From assembly GCA_965232575.1 (NCBI GenBank), contig CBDDPZ010000009.1, positions 62,001 through 126,000 on the forward strand: DNA of 64,000 nt. Direction: 5' to 3'. Both the position numbers and the translations under genes were made by a program. This document shows positions 8,783-17,041 of this stretch, piece by piece. Below the pieces are notes generated by a model. That model made no database searches. It saw nothing but the letters and a program-made list of their open reading frames with translations, and was not told where the DNA came from. The DNA comes from Bin5 sp965232575. Lineage in GTDB: Bacteria > Chloroflexota > Anaerolineae > Caldilineales > Caldilineaceae. Numbering within the stretch: position 1 is the first letter of the stretch; every line of letters starts with the position of its first letter.

Positions 8783-8998
8783 CTAGAGTTTGACGCCGTC
8801 CCACTCATCTTTGCGTTCGGTGATGTCGAGGATGTTGCCGTCGGGGTCCGTCGCCTTCAGCGACCCTTCTGGCACATGGTCATAGCTGAACTCCCTCTCC
8901 ACCTTCACATCCTCGACCAGAATCTCCGCCCCCTCGGCGCGCAACAAGTGATAGGTTTCCTCCAGATTGTCGACTAGAAAGGCAGTCCCGCCGCGCGG
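8783..8998 (-). pseudogene. C-terminal half of a VOC (glyoxalase-fold) protein, no start
   Basis: A 71-codon open frame between an in-frame TGA (8999-9001) and TAG (8783-8785) reads GGTAFLVDNLEETYHLLRAE ... ATDPDGNILDITERKDEW, the classic end of a vicinal-oxygen-chelate domain with its DPDGN turn. There is no in-frame start and the N-terminal half is absent. The GNAT gene ends 9 nt upstream of it, so a deletion seems to have joined the two. The rest of 8661-9009 holds only the FAH ribosome site. Confidence 0.7.
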
Positions 8999-9009
8999 TC
9001 AGCCACGCG

Positions 9010-10077
9010 TTACACCTTTATCTCCCTGCGATACATTGTGATCGCCTCCTGCTCGCGGAAGCCCAGTTGCTCGTATAGCGGCAGCGCCCTGGAATTCAGA
9101 CTGTCCATATCCAGTTCAACACGTTTGAACCCGTTTTCCCGCAGCCGGCCCATTGCCTCCAGCATCAGACAGGTTCCCAGGCCTCGGCGTCTGAACTCAG
9201 GATGGACGCCAAGAATGTGGAGATGAGCGAGGCCCTTTTCCCTGGGGTTGAGACTGGGCGCGCAATGGCAGATGCCAGCGAAAACCCCTCCCGCCTCGGC
9301 CACCACGCTGATCTCCTCTCGGAAACGGGGCGAAGAGGCGTGTCGCGCCCAGCTTTCGTCCGAATACGAAAACCCGCCCCAATGGTCGGAAAACGAAGCG
9401 TTGAAAGCCGCAATCCAAGCCGGCGCATCCCCCAACCGGTAAGTCCGCAGCGATATTCCCTCAGGAACGCGCCCTTTCGACTCAAAGGCCGCAGGCGCTG
9501 TTCCCAGCTCGCAGGCCATGATCGCGAAGGTGCGGACCGCCTGGAAACCGGCTCTGCTCAGCCCGGCCATGATTTCCCCGTCCTCACGCAATCCCCGCGC
9601 CTCGACACTGCACATTGCGGGCGCACCACTCATCCTCAACGTGGCGTCGTCATCGACTACTCGACGCGCCCCCTTCGACGCCAGATGTTGGATGCGGTCC
9701 AGGCCCGTCTGAACTATCCCATCGAGTGCTACCCTCTCCCGCTTCCCAGGGTCCACCACCCAGTCGAGCATCCACGCCGCTTCGGAGCCGGCCGGGAAGA
9801 CCGTCACGCAGGCATCGATGGCGGCGCCCTCTGCGGCTACAAGGACCAGCCGCTCGACCTCTGCCAGGCGGCTGCCGAGTCGACTGCGCACCTCATCGCA
9901 GGTCAAGCCGCGCTCAAGTCCGAGAGGGTAGCGCGGCGCGAACGCAAACAGCGGCAGTTCGTCTGCCGCGTCGGGGGCCAGCGCGCGGGCCACGCCGTCA
10001 TGGGAGTCGGCTCGGGCGAACAGGCCGCTCAGGGCTGGCAGGTCGCGGTCGTCGTACTCTCGAAAGCGGCCCTTCAC
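9010..10077 (-). CDS. Tandem GNAT-family N-acetyltransferase
   Basis: 355 residues from a GTG start whose last two bases lie in the TGA of the upstream AMDase-like gene (GTGA overlap); the longer in-frame ATG at 10170 would extend far into that gene. The C-terminal GNAT domain is clear: LHILGVHPEFRRRGLGTCLM is the acetyl-CoA-binding loop and ALPLYEQLGFREQE the final strand. The N-terminal half (REYDDRDLPALSGLFARAD ...) looks like a second, degenerate GNAT fold, giving a two-domain layout. The substrate is unknown. Its placement inside the catabolic series suggests acylation or deacylation traffic on an amine intermediate. Confidence 0.8.
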   Translation of the reverse strand: MKGRFREYDDRDLPALSGLFARADSHDGVARALAPDAADELPLFAFAPRYPLGLERGLTCDEVRSRLGSRLAEVERLVLVAAEGAAIDACVTVFPAGSEAAWMLDWVVDPGKRERVALDGIVQTGLDRIQHLASKGARRVVDDDATLRMSGAPAMCSVEARGLREDGEIMAGLSRAGFQAVRTFAIMACELGTAPAAFESKGRVPEGISLRTYRLGDAPAWIAAFNASFSDHWGGFSYSDESWARHASSPRFREEISVVAEAGGVFAGICHCAPSLNPREKGLAHLHILGVHPEFRRRGLGTCLMLEAMGRLRENGFKRVELDMDSLNSRALPLYEQLGFREQEAITMYRREIKV

Positions 10078-10811
10078 TCTCGTTCTCCTACCGGGTCCTC
10101 GGCAACTGCAAACAGTTGGCCGAAACCTCTTTGCCTCTGGACTCGTCCACCCAGCCGCAGCGCCTGCCACATCGTAACCTGGTTAGCCGTCAGTACCGGC
10201 TTGCCCAGCACGGCGTCCAGCTCGTCAAGTATCGCCGCCGTATGCAGCGCTGTATCAGGCACCAGCAGCGCATCCGCATCGGCGTGGTCATTCGCCCGCA
10301 CGAAGTCGATAATCTCCTCTCCACCGACCTCGCCGACTTCGACCGCAGTCCAGATGCCCAGGCTATCCAAATGCGTTACCTGGATTCCACCCTCTCTCAG
10401 AAAACCGACGAATTCGATCGCCAGATCCTCTGGATAGGTGGCGGCAACCGCTACCCGCGTGATTCCCAAGGTCTGTAAGGCTTTTACAAAGGCAAGTGAA
10501 GTGCTGGAGGCAGGGACCCCCAGATAGCTGCCGATCTGACGCGCCTGTTCCTCAGACCCGGCCAGCCCGTAGACAAAGCTGCCGCTGGTACACGCCCACA
10601 TGCACACATCCACGCCGCGTGCCAGAAGCTCTGCCGCGCCGGGACCCAAATGGTCCCAGTCTCCCGTGCGCCGGCAGTCCTCGACAGTGTGTAGGTCGAC
10701 CGCATCAGTGTGGACGACGGCAACCTCCACCGGCGGCTCCAGCCTCGACGCCATGTTGGGGTAATCGTCCTCGGCCGAGTGCAGCGGATAGAGAATGCCA
10801 ATGCGAAGCAT
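10074..10811 (-). CDS. Maleate isomerase/AMDase-like protein (copy 2), one catalytic Cys missing
   Basis: 245 residues of the same Asp/Glu racemase superfamily as 5653-6411. Cys74 is kept (VCMWACTSGSFVYGLAG), but the second catalytic position reads LLVPDTALHT, so Asp186 replaces the cysteine found in copy 1. GKPVLTANQVTMWQAL follows as usual. I chose ATG 10811 because GGAGATTGAC precedes it; a TTG six codons earlier is less likely. It is coupled to the GNAT gene by a GTGA overlap and lies 60 nt after the aminotransferase gene. The loss of one cysteine should change the chemistry from two-base racemisation or isomerisation, or abolish it. Confidence 0.85.
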   Translation of the reverse strand: MLRIGILYPLHSAEDDYPNMASRLEPPVEVAVVHTDAVDLHTVEDCRRTGDWDHLGPGAAELLARGVDVCMWACTSGSFVYGLAGSEEQARQIGSYLGVPASSTSLAFVKALQTLGITRVAVAATYPEDLAIEFVGFLREGGIQVTHLDSLGIWTAVEVGEVGGEEIIDFVRANDHADADALLVPDTALHTAAILDELDAVLGKPVLTANQVTMWQALRLGGRVQRQRGFGQLFAVAEDPVGERE

Positions 10812-10871
10812 GTCAATCTCCGGTTGCAAATAGTAGCCGCTATTGGCTCCGACCAGCCGCCCCCAGCTCTC

Positions 10872-12272
10872 CTACAGCGCAGCTTCCACCGTCGAGAGGC
10901 TCTCGTTAAGCGCCTCAATCGCGCAATCGAGTTGCTCCTGCGTAATCACAAGCGGAGGCGACATCTTGAGCACATTATGGTAAGAGCCCCCGTAATTCGT
11001 CGCGATAACGCCCCGCTGCAGCAGACCGTCAACCACCCGCGCGCCCTCTTCCGTCGCCGGTTCACGCGTCTCTCGATCTTTGACGAACTCCACGCCGACC
11101 ATCATGCCCACGCCGCGCACTTCGCCGATGAGATGGTGCTCCTGCTGCAGCTCCTGCAGCCGCGAAATAAAGTAATCCCCCAGTTCTGCCCCCCGCTGTA
11201 CCAGGTTCTTCTCCTCGATCTCCGCCAGTGAAGCCAGTGCCGCCGCGCAGCCCACCGGATTGCCCAAAAACGTGCTTGTGTGCATCATCGGGCCCCACGC
11301 GTCCGCGACCTCCTCCGACATAATCGTGGCCGAGATCGGGAAACCGCTCGCCAGGCCCTTGCCCACCACCATGATGTCGGGCGCTACGTCGTATTCATCC
11401 ATTCCGAACCAGTTGCCCGTCCGCCCAAACCCGGTTATGATTTCGTCTGCGATCAGCAGGATCCCGTGCTCGTCACACAGGCGTCGCACCGTCTGCACAA
11501 ACTTTTTCGGCGGTACAATCCAGCCCCCGTGCCCCTGGATCGGCTCCATAATAATTGCAGCCACGTCCGCAACGCCCGAGTCCGGCATCGTCAGCACATG
11601 CTCCAAATAGCCGCCGTCACAGAAAAAACAGTCGTCGCCGTCCGAATGCGTTGGGCACCGATAGGGATAGGCGTAGGGCACGTGCGTTGTATCCGCCAGC
11701 ATATTCTGAAATGGCAGACGGTAGTAGTTCTGCGAAGAGACCGACAGCGCGCCCGTCGTCTTGCCGTGAAACCCGCCCTGAAAAGCGATAATCTTGTGCT
11801 TTCCGGTGAAAATCCGCGCTGTCTTCAGCGCGGTTTCAACCGCCTCCGCCCCCGTGTTGGCGATGTGCGAGACTGACAGATCGCCCGGCGCCCGGTCGGA
11901 CAGCTTCTCCGCCAGCTCGACCCGATTGCGGTTGGGATTCACCCCGCCCTGGCTGTGCATCATCGTCTCCGACTGCTTCGCAATCGCCTGGACGATGCGC
12001 GGGTTGCTGTGCCCTGCCGTCGCCACGCAGAAGCCGGCAGTCAGATCCACATATACGTTTCCATCGGCATCCACGATGTTGGCCCCGCGCGTGCGCTCCC
12101 AGAACACCGGCGTCTGTCCGCGTGGAATCACCGAGCTGGTCGGGGGCTCGACCTTGCTGAGCCGCTCAGTTAACTTGCGCGACTGCGGTCCCGGCGGGGG
12201 CGTCACCATCGCGGGCAGCGCCGTTCCGTCCTCCAGAGCCTGCAGGTTTAAGTTCGACGAGTAAGTTTGCAT
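10872..12272 (-). CDS. Class III PLP-dependent aminotransferase
   Basis: 466 residues from ATG 12272, chosen for the strong AGGAG 8 nt upstream; an earlier in-frame start adds an unlikely 22 residues. Motifs include FLDLTAG-like VYVDLTAGFCVATAGHSNP, the PLP-phosphate region NTGAEAVETALKTAR, LLIADEIITGFGRTGNWFGM, and the Schiff-base lysine in MVVGKGLASGFP. The family includes 4-aminobutyrate, acetylornithine, beta-alanine and taurine transaminases. It most likely moves an omega- or beta-amino group to a 2-oxo acid. DUF3830 lies 86 nt upstream and AMDase copy 2 is 60 nt downstream, probably in one transcript. Confidence 0.92.
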   Translation of the reverse strand: MQTYSSNLNLQALEDGTALPAMVTPPPGPQSRKLTERLSKVEPPTSSVIPRGQTPVFWERTRGANIVDADGNVYVDLTAGFCVATAGHSNPRIVQAIAKQSETMMHSQGGVNPNRNRVELAEKLSDRAPGDLSVSHIANTGAEAVETALKTARIFTGKHKIIAFQGGFHGKTTGALSVSSQNYYRLPFQNMLADTTHVPYAYPYRCPTHSDGDDCFFCDGGYLEHVLTMPDSGVADVAAIIMEPIQGHGGWIVPPKKFVQTVRRLCDEHGILLIADEIITGFGRTGNWFGMDEYDVAPDIMVVGKGLASGFPISATIMSEEVADAWGPMMHTSTFLGNPVGCAAALASLAEIEEKNLVQRGAELGDYFISRLQELQQEHHLIGEVRGVGMMVGVEFVKDRETREPATEEGARVVDGLLQRGVIATNYGGSYHNVLKMSPPLVITQEQLDCAIEALNESLSTVEAAL

Positions 12273-12358
12273 TCTGGATCTCCTGTGCGGCAGCGGCTGG
12301 TTAGCCTGGGCCGTCGGCTCTTTCTGTCCCCAGTACAAGGCCTGCGGCAGCCCGGCTG

Positions 12359-12847
12359 CTATGAACTGTCGGAGTTGTCAACGCGTCTAATCACCATGCG
12401 TTCGCCCACAAAGCCCTCGCGCCAGATGCTCTCGCAAGCTGCAGCCAGGCCTTCCAGGTTTTCTGTAACGGTGGCGAACAAATTGCCCGGCATGTAGCCG
12501 GCCGGGCCGAGCAGAAAGTTGTTGCGACCATAGAACAACGCGATGTCAATAAACGGTTGGCCGGTGCGCCTTTCCGGCGGAATGTCGATCGACGCAGCGT
12601 CGACTTCGAAGTAGAGGAGATCCCCGCCAATCGGCATGATTGTGGCGTTCTCCTGACCAGGATCCGATTCGAGAGGCGGAACCAGCGTGTAGACCTCCCG
12701 ACCCGCCCAGCGGGCGTGGTATGCGTCCCCCTCCAACGGCAGCGCGTTCCACACAGCGTCGCACGTACGCGGCGCCTCCTCGTCAAGTAAGGTTGCAACG
12801 CCTCGGACGTTCCGCTTGGTGAACATGATGTCGATTTGGCGGGCCAT
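12359..12847 (-). CDS. DUF3830 family protein (copy 2)
   Basis: 162 residues, paralogous to 4641-5126: RQIDIMFTKRNVRGVATLLD, AVWNALPLEGDAYHARW, GGDLLYFEVD, then FYGRNNFLLGPAGYMPGNLFA. A cyclophilin-like fold is attributed to this family; the function is unknown. AGGAG precedes the ATG. It is the first gene after a 328-nt gap, so it may open a transcript with the aminotransferase, AMDase and GNAT genes. DUF3830 next to an AMDase-like gene occurs twice in this window, which argues for a functional partnership. Confidence 0.85.
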   Translation of the reverse strand: MARQIDIMFTKRNVRGVATLLDEEAPRTCDAVWNALPLEGDAYHARWAGREVYTLVPPLESDPGQENATIMPIGGDLLYFEVDAASIDIPPERRTGQPFIDIALFYGRNNFLLGPAGYMPGNLFATVTENLEGLAAACESIWREGFVGERMVIRRVDNSDSS

Positions 12848-13175
12848 ATTTTTTGGCTCCTGGCTGTGTTCCCGCGGGGACAGCGGGCGGCCGAAACGAC
12901 TCGATCTAGGTTGGGGAACTGCTGCACTTCTTCTTGTCGCTGTCTTTGTAGGCCAGCCCTTGTCCGGACCGGCATCTGGGGTAACTTAACACAGTTTTCC
13001 AGAACGAAAAAGACCGGAATAATAGGGGGATTTTCCCGTAGGAACGCGAAGCAAAAAGAAGTGCAACCTCATGTGACCTTCGCGTAGTCAAAATTAGACT
13101 TCCACTTTGCCTTGAAGCGGCTCCTTCCCGACCCCAAACTGTCACAAATCAAACCAACTCCAAGGCAGCCCGTCG
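12848..13175 (-). other. Intergenic region between the dehydrogenase and DUF3830 genes
   Basis: 328 nt without a supportable gene. The part around 12985-13065 is AT-richer than its surroundings and could hold the promoter of the DUF3830-aminotransferase transcript, but no pair of -35/-10 boxes with correct spacing stands out. No hairpin followed by a T-run was seen. Confidence 0.4.
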
Positions 13176-14171
13176 CTAAGCGTCGCGTACGGCAAAACGC
13201 GGTTTCACATCTGGATTGAGAAGGTTAAGCGGCAACTGACCTTGCAGCACGCGCGCCACCTCCTGCACCGCCTTCACGCGCACGTCACGGAAAGCCTGTT
13301 CCGAATACCATGCCACGTGCGCCGTCACCAGGATGCGGTCCGTACAGTATAATGGGTGGTCAGGCGCCGGCGGCTCCTCGTCGACCACATCCAGCGCCGC
13401 ACCCGCAATCTGGCCCGACTCGACCGCCTGAAGCAGGGCCGCGGAGTCGACAATGCCCCCGCGCGCCGTGTTCACCAGAAAGGCCGTCGGCTTCATCTTC
13501 GCCAGCGCCCCCGCGTCGATCATTCGCTGCGTCTCTTCCGTCAACGGCAGGTGCAGAGTGACAAAGTCCGACTGCGCCAGCAGCGTCTCAAAACTGACTG
13601 GTTCGGCGTTCTTACTTCGAATCTCGCTATCATCAACATAGGGGTCCCACGCCAGCACGCGCCAGTCAAAACCGGCCGCCTTTCTCGCAACCGATTGGCC
13701 GATGCGGCCAAATCCAATGATGCCCAGCGTGCGCCCCGCGCTGCGCTGAATCGGATAAGGGGGCTTGGGCTGCCACCGACCTCCGCGCACGGCGGCCGCC
13801 TCGGCGTCGACATATCGGATCGCGTTCAACAGCAGCGCCATAGCGTGAGTAGCCACCTCGTCCGTCCCGTAGTCCGGCACATTGGCAACACAGATGCCCG
13901 CCTCCGTCGCCGCCTCGATGTCAATGTTGTCCACACCCACCGAGGGTTTGACGATGGCCAGGCAGCGGGGCAAATGCGAAAGCACGCCCGCATCGATCCG
14001 CACATTACCAACGATTAGTGCCGTCGCATCCTTGCCGGCCGCGGCCAGCTCATCCTGGCTTCGGCACGGGATCTTTTCCAGTTCGATGTTGTGCCGCCCT
14101 AACACCTCCTGTTCAACCTCCAACCCCGGAAAGATATTGGCAGTAACCACGACCCTTCGCTTTTCACTCAT
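13176..14171 (-). CDS. D-isomer-specific 2-hydroxyacid dehydrogenase
   Basis: 331 residues. The NAD-binding motif GIIGFGRIGQSVARKAAGFD and the catalytic Arg (NTARGGIVD), Glu (DVVDEEPP) and His (VTAHVAWYSE) of the SerA/GhrB/PdxB family are all present, without an ACT domain, so it is a short 2-hydroxyacid dehydrogenase rather than full SerA. The start is ATG 14171, which overlaps the TGA of the M20 gene (ATGA). The open frame extends upstream, but that extension is an antisense shadow of the M20 gene. It probably reduces or oxidises a 2-oxo/2-hydroxy acid pair in the catabolic series. Confidence 0.92.
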   Translation of the reverse strand: MSEKRRVVVTANIFPGLEVEQEVLGRHNIELEKIPCRSQDELAAAGKDATALIVGNVRIDAGVLSHLPRCLAIVKPSVGVDNIDIEAATEAGICVANVPDYGTDEVATHAMALLLNAIRYVDAEAAAVRGGRWQPKPPYPIQRSAGRTLGIIGFGRIGQSVARKAAGFDWRVLAWDPYVDDSEIRSKNAEPVSFETLLAQSDFVTLHLPLTEETQRMIDAGALAKMKPTAFLVNTARGGIVDSAALLQAVESGQIAGAALDVVDEEPPAPDHPLYCTDRILVTAHVAWYSEQAFRDVRVKAVQEVARVLQGQLPLNLLNPDVKPRFAVRDA

Positions 14172-15346
14172 TTGCTTGACTCCGCAACGCCCAGGTAGGC
14201 GAGGATGGCATGAATGTAGACCTTCGTGGCCCGCACGACCTGGGCCAGTTCGACCCGTTCGTGGTCCGAATGGGCCGTCAGATAGCTGGCGCCGTAGTAG
14301 AGCGCGGGGACGTGCGCAAGATGAACAAAATGGGGAACGTTGGCCGCAGCCCTCGTCCCAGCCAGCGGGAGCTCGCTGCCCGTCACTAGCTCGTGCCCTT
14401 GCCGCAGCACCTGTGCCAGCCGCTCCTCTTCGTCGACGCTGTAGCCCTCGATCCCATCCAGCCAGACCTCGACTTCTGCCCCGCTCTCCTCCTGTACCCG
14501 GGCCGCCAGTCTCGCAAACTCCTCGCGGATCTCGTCCAGACTGCACCCAGGGCCAAACCGTCGCGTACCGCCAATAACGCACGCGGCCGGCATTCGGTTA
14601 AAATAGTCTCCACCTTGAAACCGCCCTATAAAAATCGATTCCGCTCCCAAATAAGGATGCCGTATGTCGGCAAGTTCAGCCGCTTTCTCCTGCAATAGCT
14701 GCACAGACCGGTACCCGGCCATCACCGCGTGGGGAGCCCCCGCTTCGGCCACTGTCTCGTGTATGCCCTCTTCGTCCCCCGCAATCCTCAACTCCCAAAA
14801 AGCAAGGCCCATGCCTGTAACGGGCAGGTCCTTGCCGCCCAGTTCGGTAACGATCACCGCGTCGCCGTGTACGCCTTTTTCGATCAGCGAAATCAACGTC
14901 TCATTCGTGGCGCTCTCGTGGCGGCCGTGCGCAGTCAACAGCAGGTCGCCTTCCAACTGAACGCCCGCTTCGCATAGGACGCGAGCAGCTTCCGCCATCG
15001 CCGCCAGAGACGCCTTCATATCCTCGGATCCGCGCCCGTGGATATACCCTTCCTCAAAACGCGGCTCCGGCCCCGGCAGGTCAACCGTATCCGTATGGCC
15101 GTCCAGTTGCAGCGTAGGCCCTCTTCCTCTCCCCCGCAACCACGCTACGACACTGGGACTGTCGGGAAACTCACTGTCCAGCTCCACATCCAGTCCCGCC
15201 CCCCGCAATCTGTCAGCGTAGAACTCGGAGACGGCCCGCTCCTCTCCCGGCGGGCTGGGAATGCGCACCATATCCAAAGTGAGTTGCGTAATCCGCTGTG
15301 GATCAACCTTTTCGGCCAGGGATGTCGCCAGACGATCTGTGTCCAC
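14168..15346 (-). CDS. M20-family metallopeptidase/deacylase (ArgE/DapE-like)
   Basis: 392 residues starting with GTG directly abutting the TGA of the PhyH gene. The first zinc motif LQLDGHTDTVDLPG, the bridging Asp in IHGRGSEDMKASLAAMAEA and the late histidine in TAHSDHERVELAQ fit the M20 family. The region where the catalytic Glu-Glu pair (DEE) is expected instead reads LTAHGRHESATNE, with one clear Glu. This occurs in a subfamily of ArgE/DapE-like proteins as far as I recall, but could change specificity. The likely reaction is hydrolysis of an N-acyl or peptide bond of an amino acid. It is coupled at both ends to neighbours. Confidence 0.88.
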   Translation of the reverse strand: MDTDRLATSLAEKVDPQRITQLTLDMVRIPSPPGEERAVSEFYADRLRGAGLDVELDSEFPDSPSVVAWLRGRGRGPTLQLDGHTDTVDLPGPEPRFEEGYIHGRGSEDMKASLAAMAEAARVLCEAGVQLEGDLLLTAHGRHESATNETLISLIEKGVHGDAVIVTELGGKDLPVTGMGLAFWELRIAGDEEGIHETVAEAGAPHAVMAGYRSVQLLQEKAAELADIRHPYLGAESIFIGRFQGGDYFNRMPAACVIGGTRRFGPGCSLDEIREEFARLAARVQEESGAEVEVWLDGIEGYSVDEEERLAQVLRQGHELVTGSELPLAGTRAAANVPHFVHLAHVPALYYGASYLTAHSDHERVELAQVVRATKVYIHAILAYLGVAESSK

Positions 15347-16159
15347 TCAGCCCTCCACCCAGTGTTCGAACAGCGGCTGCACGGCAGCAGGTAACCCCGT
15401 CAGTACTTCCTGCTTCACTGCCTCGACCTCGTTCTCCTTCAGGCCCGTTGCCTCCATCTGCCTTGCCCGCTCACTGGATCCTGGCCTCAGTCCGTTCAGA
15501 TTGAGCCACCACGGCGCGAAGCGGATCGCCATCGCCACCCGTGCGCCGTCAGTGCGGTTTGCACCCGCCGCGTGCCACATGCGGCTATCCATCACCAGCA
15601 CGCTGCCCGCCTCGCCGGTCGCCTGAATCTCCGTCGGATACGGCCTGTTTTCATCGTGGCTGCAACCCGCCGCGCTGGGGTTCGTCTCCATCCGGTGGCT
15701 GCCGGGCACAATGATCGTCGCGCCGTTCTCCGCGCTAAACGGCGACAGCATCCACAACGTCGTGAAATGGGCCACAATATCGGGATACGGAGCCGGAATG
15801 TGCCCTGCATTGCGCTGGTTAAACGGCCAGTCAGAGTGCAGCCCCCCGCGCGCATTGTCCGGATAGTTGATCATCGCCGAAGTGAACGAGACGCGCACGT
15901 TCGGGCCCAGCGCCGCCCTGATCAGCTCAATGAAACAGGGTGTCACCAGATAAGGCGCAAACGACTGATCGTAATTGATCAACCCCGTACGATGGCCGAT
16001 GTTTGCCGGCGCGTCCGGCCGCTGGTGTCGCAGCGTCGCCGCCGCCACACTCTCACGCACTGCCGCGACCTCGCCTGCGGGAATCACATTTTCGACAACG
16101 CACCATCCGTCCAATTTTAGGTGAAGGAGTTGCTTATCAAGCGTCTTGTCCGGCGGCAT
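15347..16159 (-). CDS. Phytanoyl-CoA dioxygenase (PhyH) family protein (copy 1)
   Basis: 270 residues of the Fe(II)/2-oxoglutarate PhyH superfamily. The iron-binding HxD is in GGLHSDWPFNQ and the distal His in MDSRMWHAAGANRTDGARV, whose Arg probably binds 2-oxoglutarate. Bacterial PhyH proteins hydroxylate diverse small molecules, so substrate is open. GAGGAAAATTCG precedes the ATG. It is the promoter-proximal gene of the minus-strand series, followed without a gap by the M20 gene. A second, distant PhyH lies at 22676-23464. Confidence 0.9.
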   Translation of the reverse strand: MPPDKTLDKQLLHLKLDGWCVVENVIPAGEVAAVRESVAAATLRHQRPDAPANIGHRTGLINYDQSFAPYLVTPCFIELIRAALGPNVRVSFTSAMINYPDNARGGLHSDWPFNQRNAGHIPAPYPDIVAHFTTLWMLSPFSAENGATIIVPGSHRMETNPSAAGCSHDENRPYPTEIQATGEAGSVLVMDSRMWHAAGANRTDGARVAMAIRFAPWWLNLNGLRPGSSERARQMEATGLKENEVEAVKQEVLTGLPAAVQPLFEHWVEG

Positions 16160-16443
16160 CGAATTTTCCTCTTCTGTTCGGTAGAGGGCGCCTGTCGATC
16201 GGTGTGAGGCCGCAAGAAGCGCAGTGGCAGGTCACTCGATCCAAGGCGAACTGTCAGCGACGACAATTATACCACCGCTGGACTGAAAATGTAGAGGAAG
16301 TGCAAAGAACGTTGCCTCCAGAGTCCGGACAATACTTCCCAGAATCGAAGAAGACTCGCCCTTAACCTTCACTGTTGACCAAGTCCGCCACCAAAGCCGA
16401 ATGCCAACATCAGCGCAAGGGGCGTCACGAATCACTGATCCCC

Positions 16444-16464
16444 GACCACTGACCACCGACCACT
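16444..16464 (+). repeat. Tandem heptamer array, three units
   Basis: Three consecutive seven-base units: GACCACT, GACCACC, GACCACT. The preceding ACTGATCCCC looks like further degenerate copies. A different heptamer array (CTAACCC) occurs at 39798-39823, also in an intergenic region. Confidence 0.6.
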
Positions 16465-16524
16465 GCAGTCCGATGAAGCGCCGATCATGCCTGGCAAAGA
16501 TCGTCCCGACCGCCGTGACCCGTA

Positions 16525-16546
16525 GGGGCACCCCTTGTGGGTACCC
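16525..16546 (+). repeat. Paired palindromes, REP-like
   Basis: GGGGCACCCC (16525-16534) is followed four bases later by GGGTACCC (16539-16546), each close to self-complementary, flanked by GTA. The arrangement resembles dispersed intergenic palindromic elements seen in Chloroflexota genomes (recalled, not searched). Confidence 0.4.
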
Positions 16547-16969
16547 TGTTGTCTGCGTGCAGATCTCAGGTCAGTGAAACGTCACCGAATCCTAAATTTT
16601 CGAAACTCGAACCCAAAAAATCGTGCGAAAATGTCACCAAAATAGCATCCCTTCTGTGTTACAATGTGCCTGAATGATCGGCCAAGGAATGAATTCCCTG
16701 CGACGACCGTCAGTTACAAAAAAAGACACGAACGCGCCGCTGAAACCACGTCTACAGCACCTATCTGGTCGACCACCCAAACTTGTCCCGAAATTCAGCA
16801 CGGTGATCTGCGCGAGTCTTGCGTCCGTGAATTCCTTCAAGAGGCTGCCCAAACCAGGAGTCGATCTGGATACGGGTCAGCAAACGCAAAATGCGCTCCG
16901 CAACAAAGGCCAGAATAAAGGAAACCACCCGACTTGACTCGACATAAAACGTCTAAACAAGCCCAAACA

Positions 16970-17041
16970 CGTCAACGCTCGTGGACTTTCATAAATCTCT
17001 CGTGAACTCTCGTACAACGCTCGTAAACGCTTGTCCGACCA
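16970..17041 (+). repeat. Degenerate tandem repeat with alternating 10/11-bp units
   Basis: Seven consecutive units near the consensus CGTNNACNCT: CGTCAACGCT, CGTGGACTTT, CATAAATCTCT, CGTGAACTCT, CGTACAACGCT, CGTAAACGCT, TGTCCGACCA. Unit lengths of 10,10,11,10,11,10,10 keep each CGT on nearly the same face of the helix. It lies about 480 bp upstream of the sugar-binding protein gene. Confidence 0.55.

Noticed and set aside
14172..14582. N-terminal extension of the D-2-hydroxyacid dehydrogenase frame
   Set aside because: Arg/Gly-rich antisense shadow of the M20 gene. ATG 14171 overlaps the M20 stop and begins the real fold.
16232..16937. Short open frames in the long intergenic region (99 and 87 residues)
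   Set aside because: Span the heptamer and palindrome repeats, with biased low-complexity translations and no ribosome sites.
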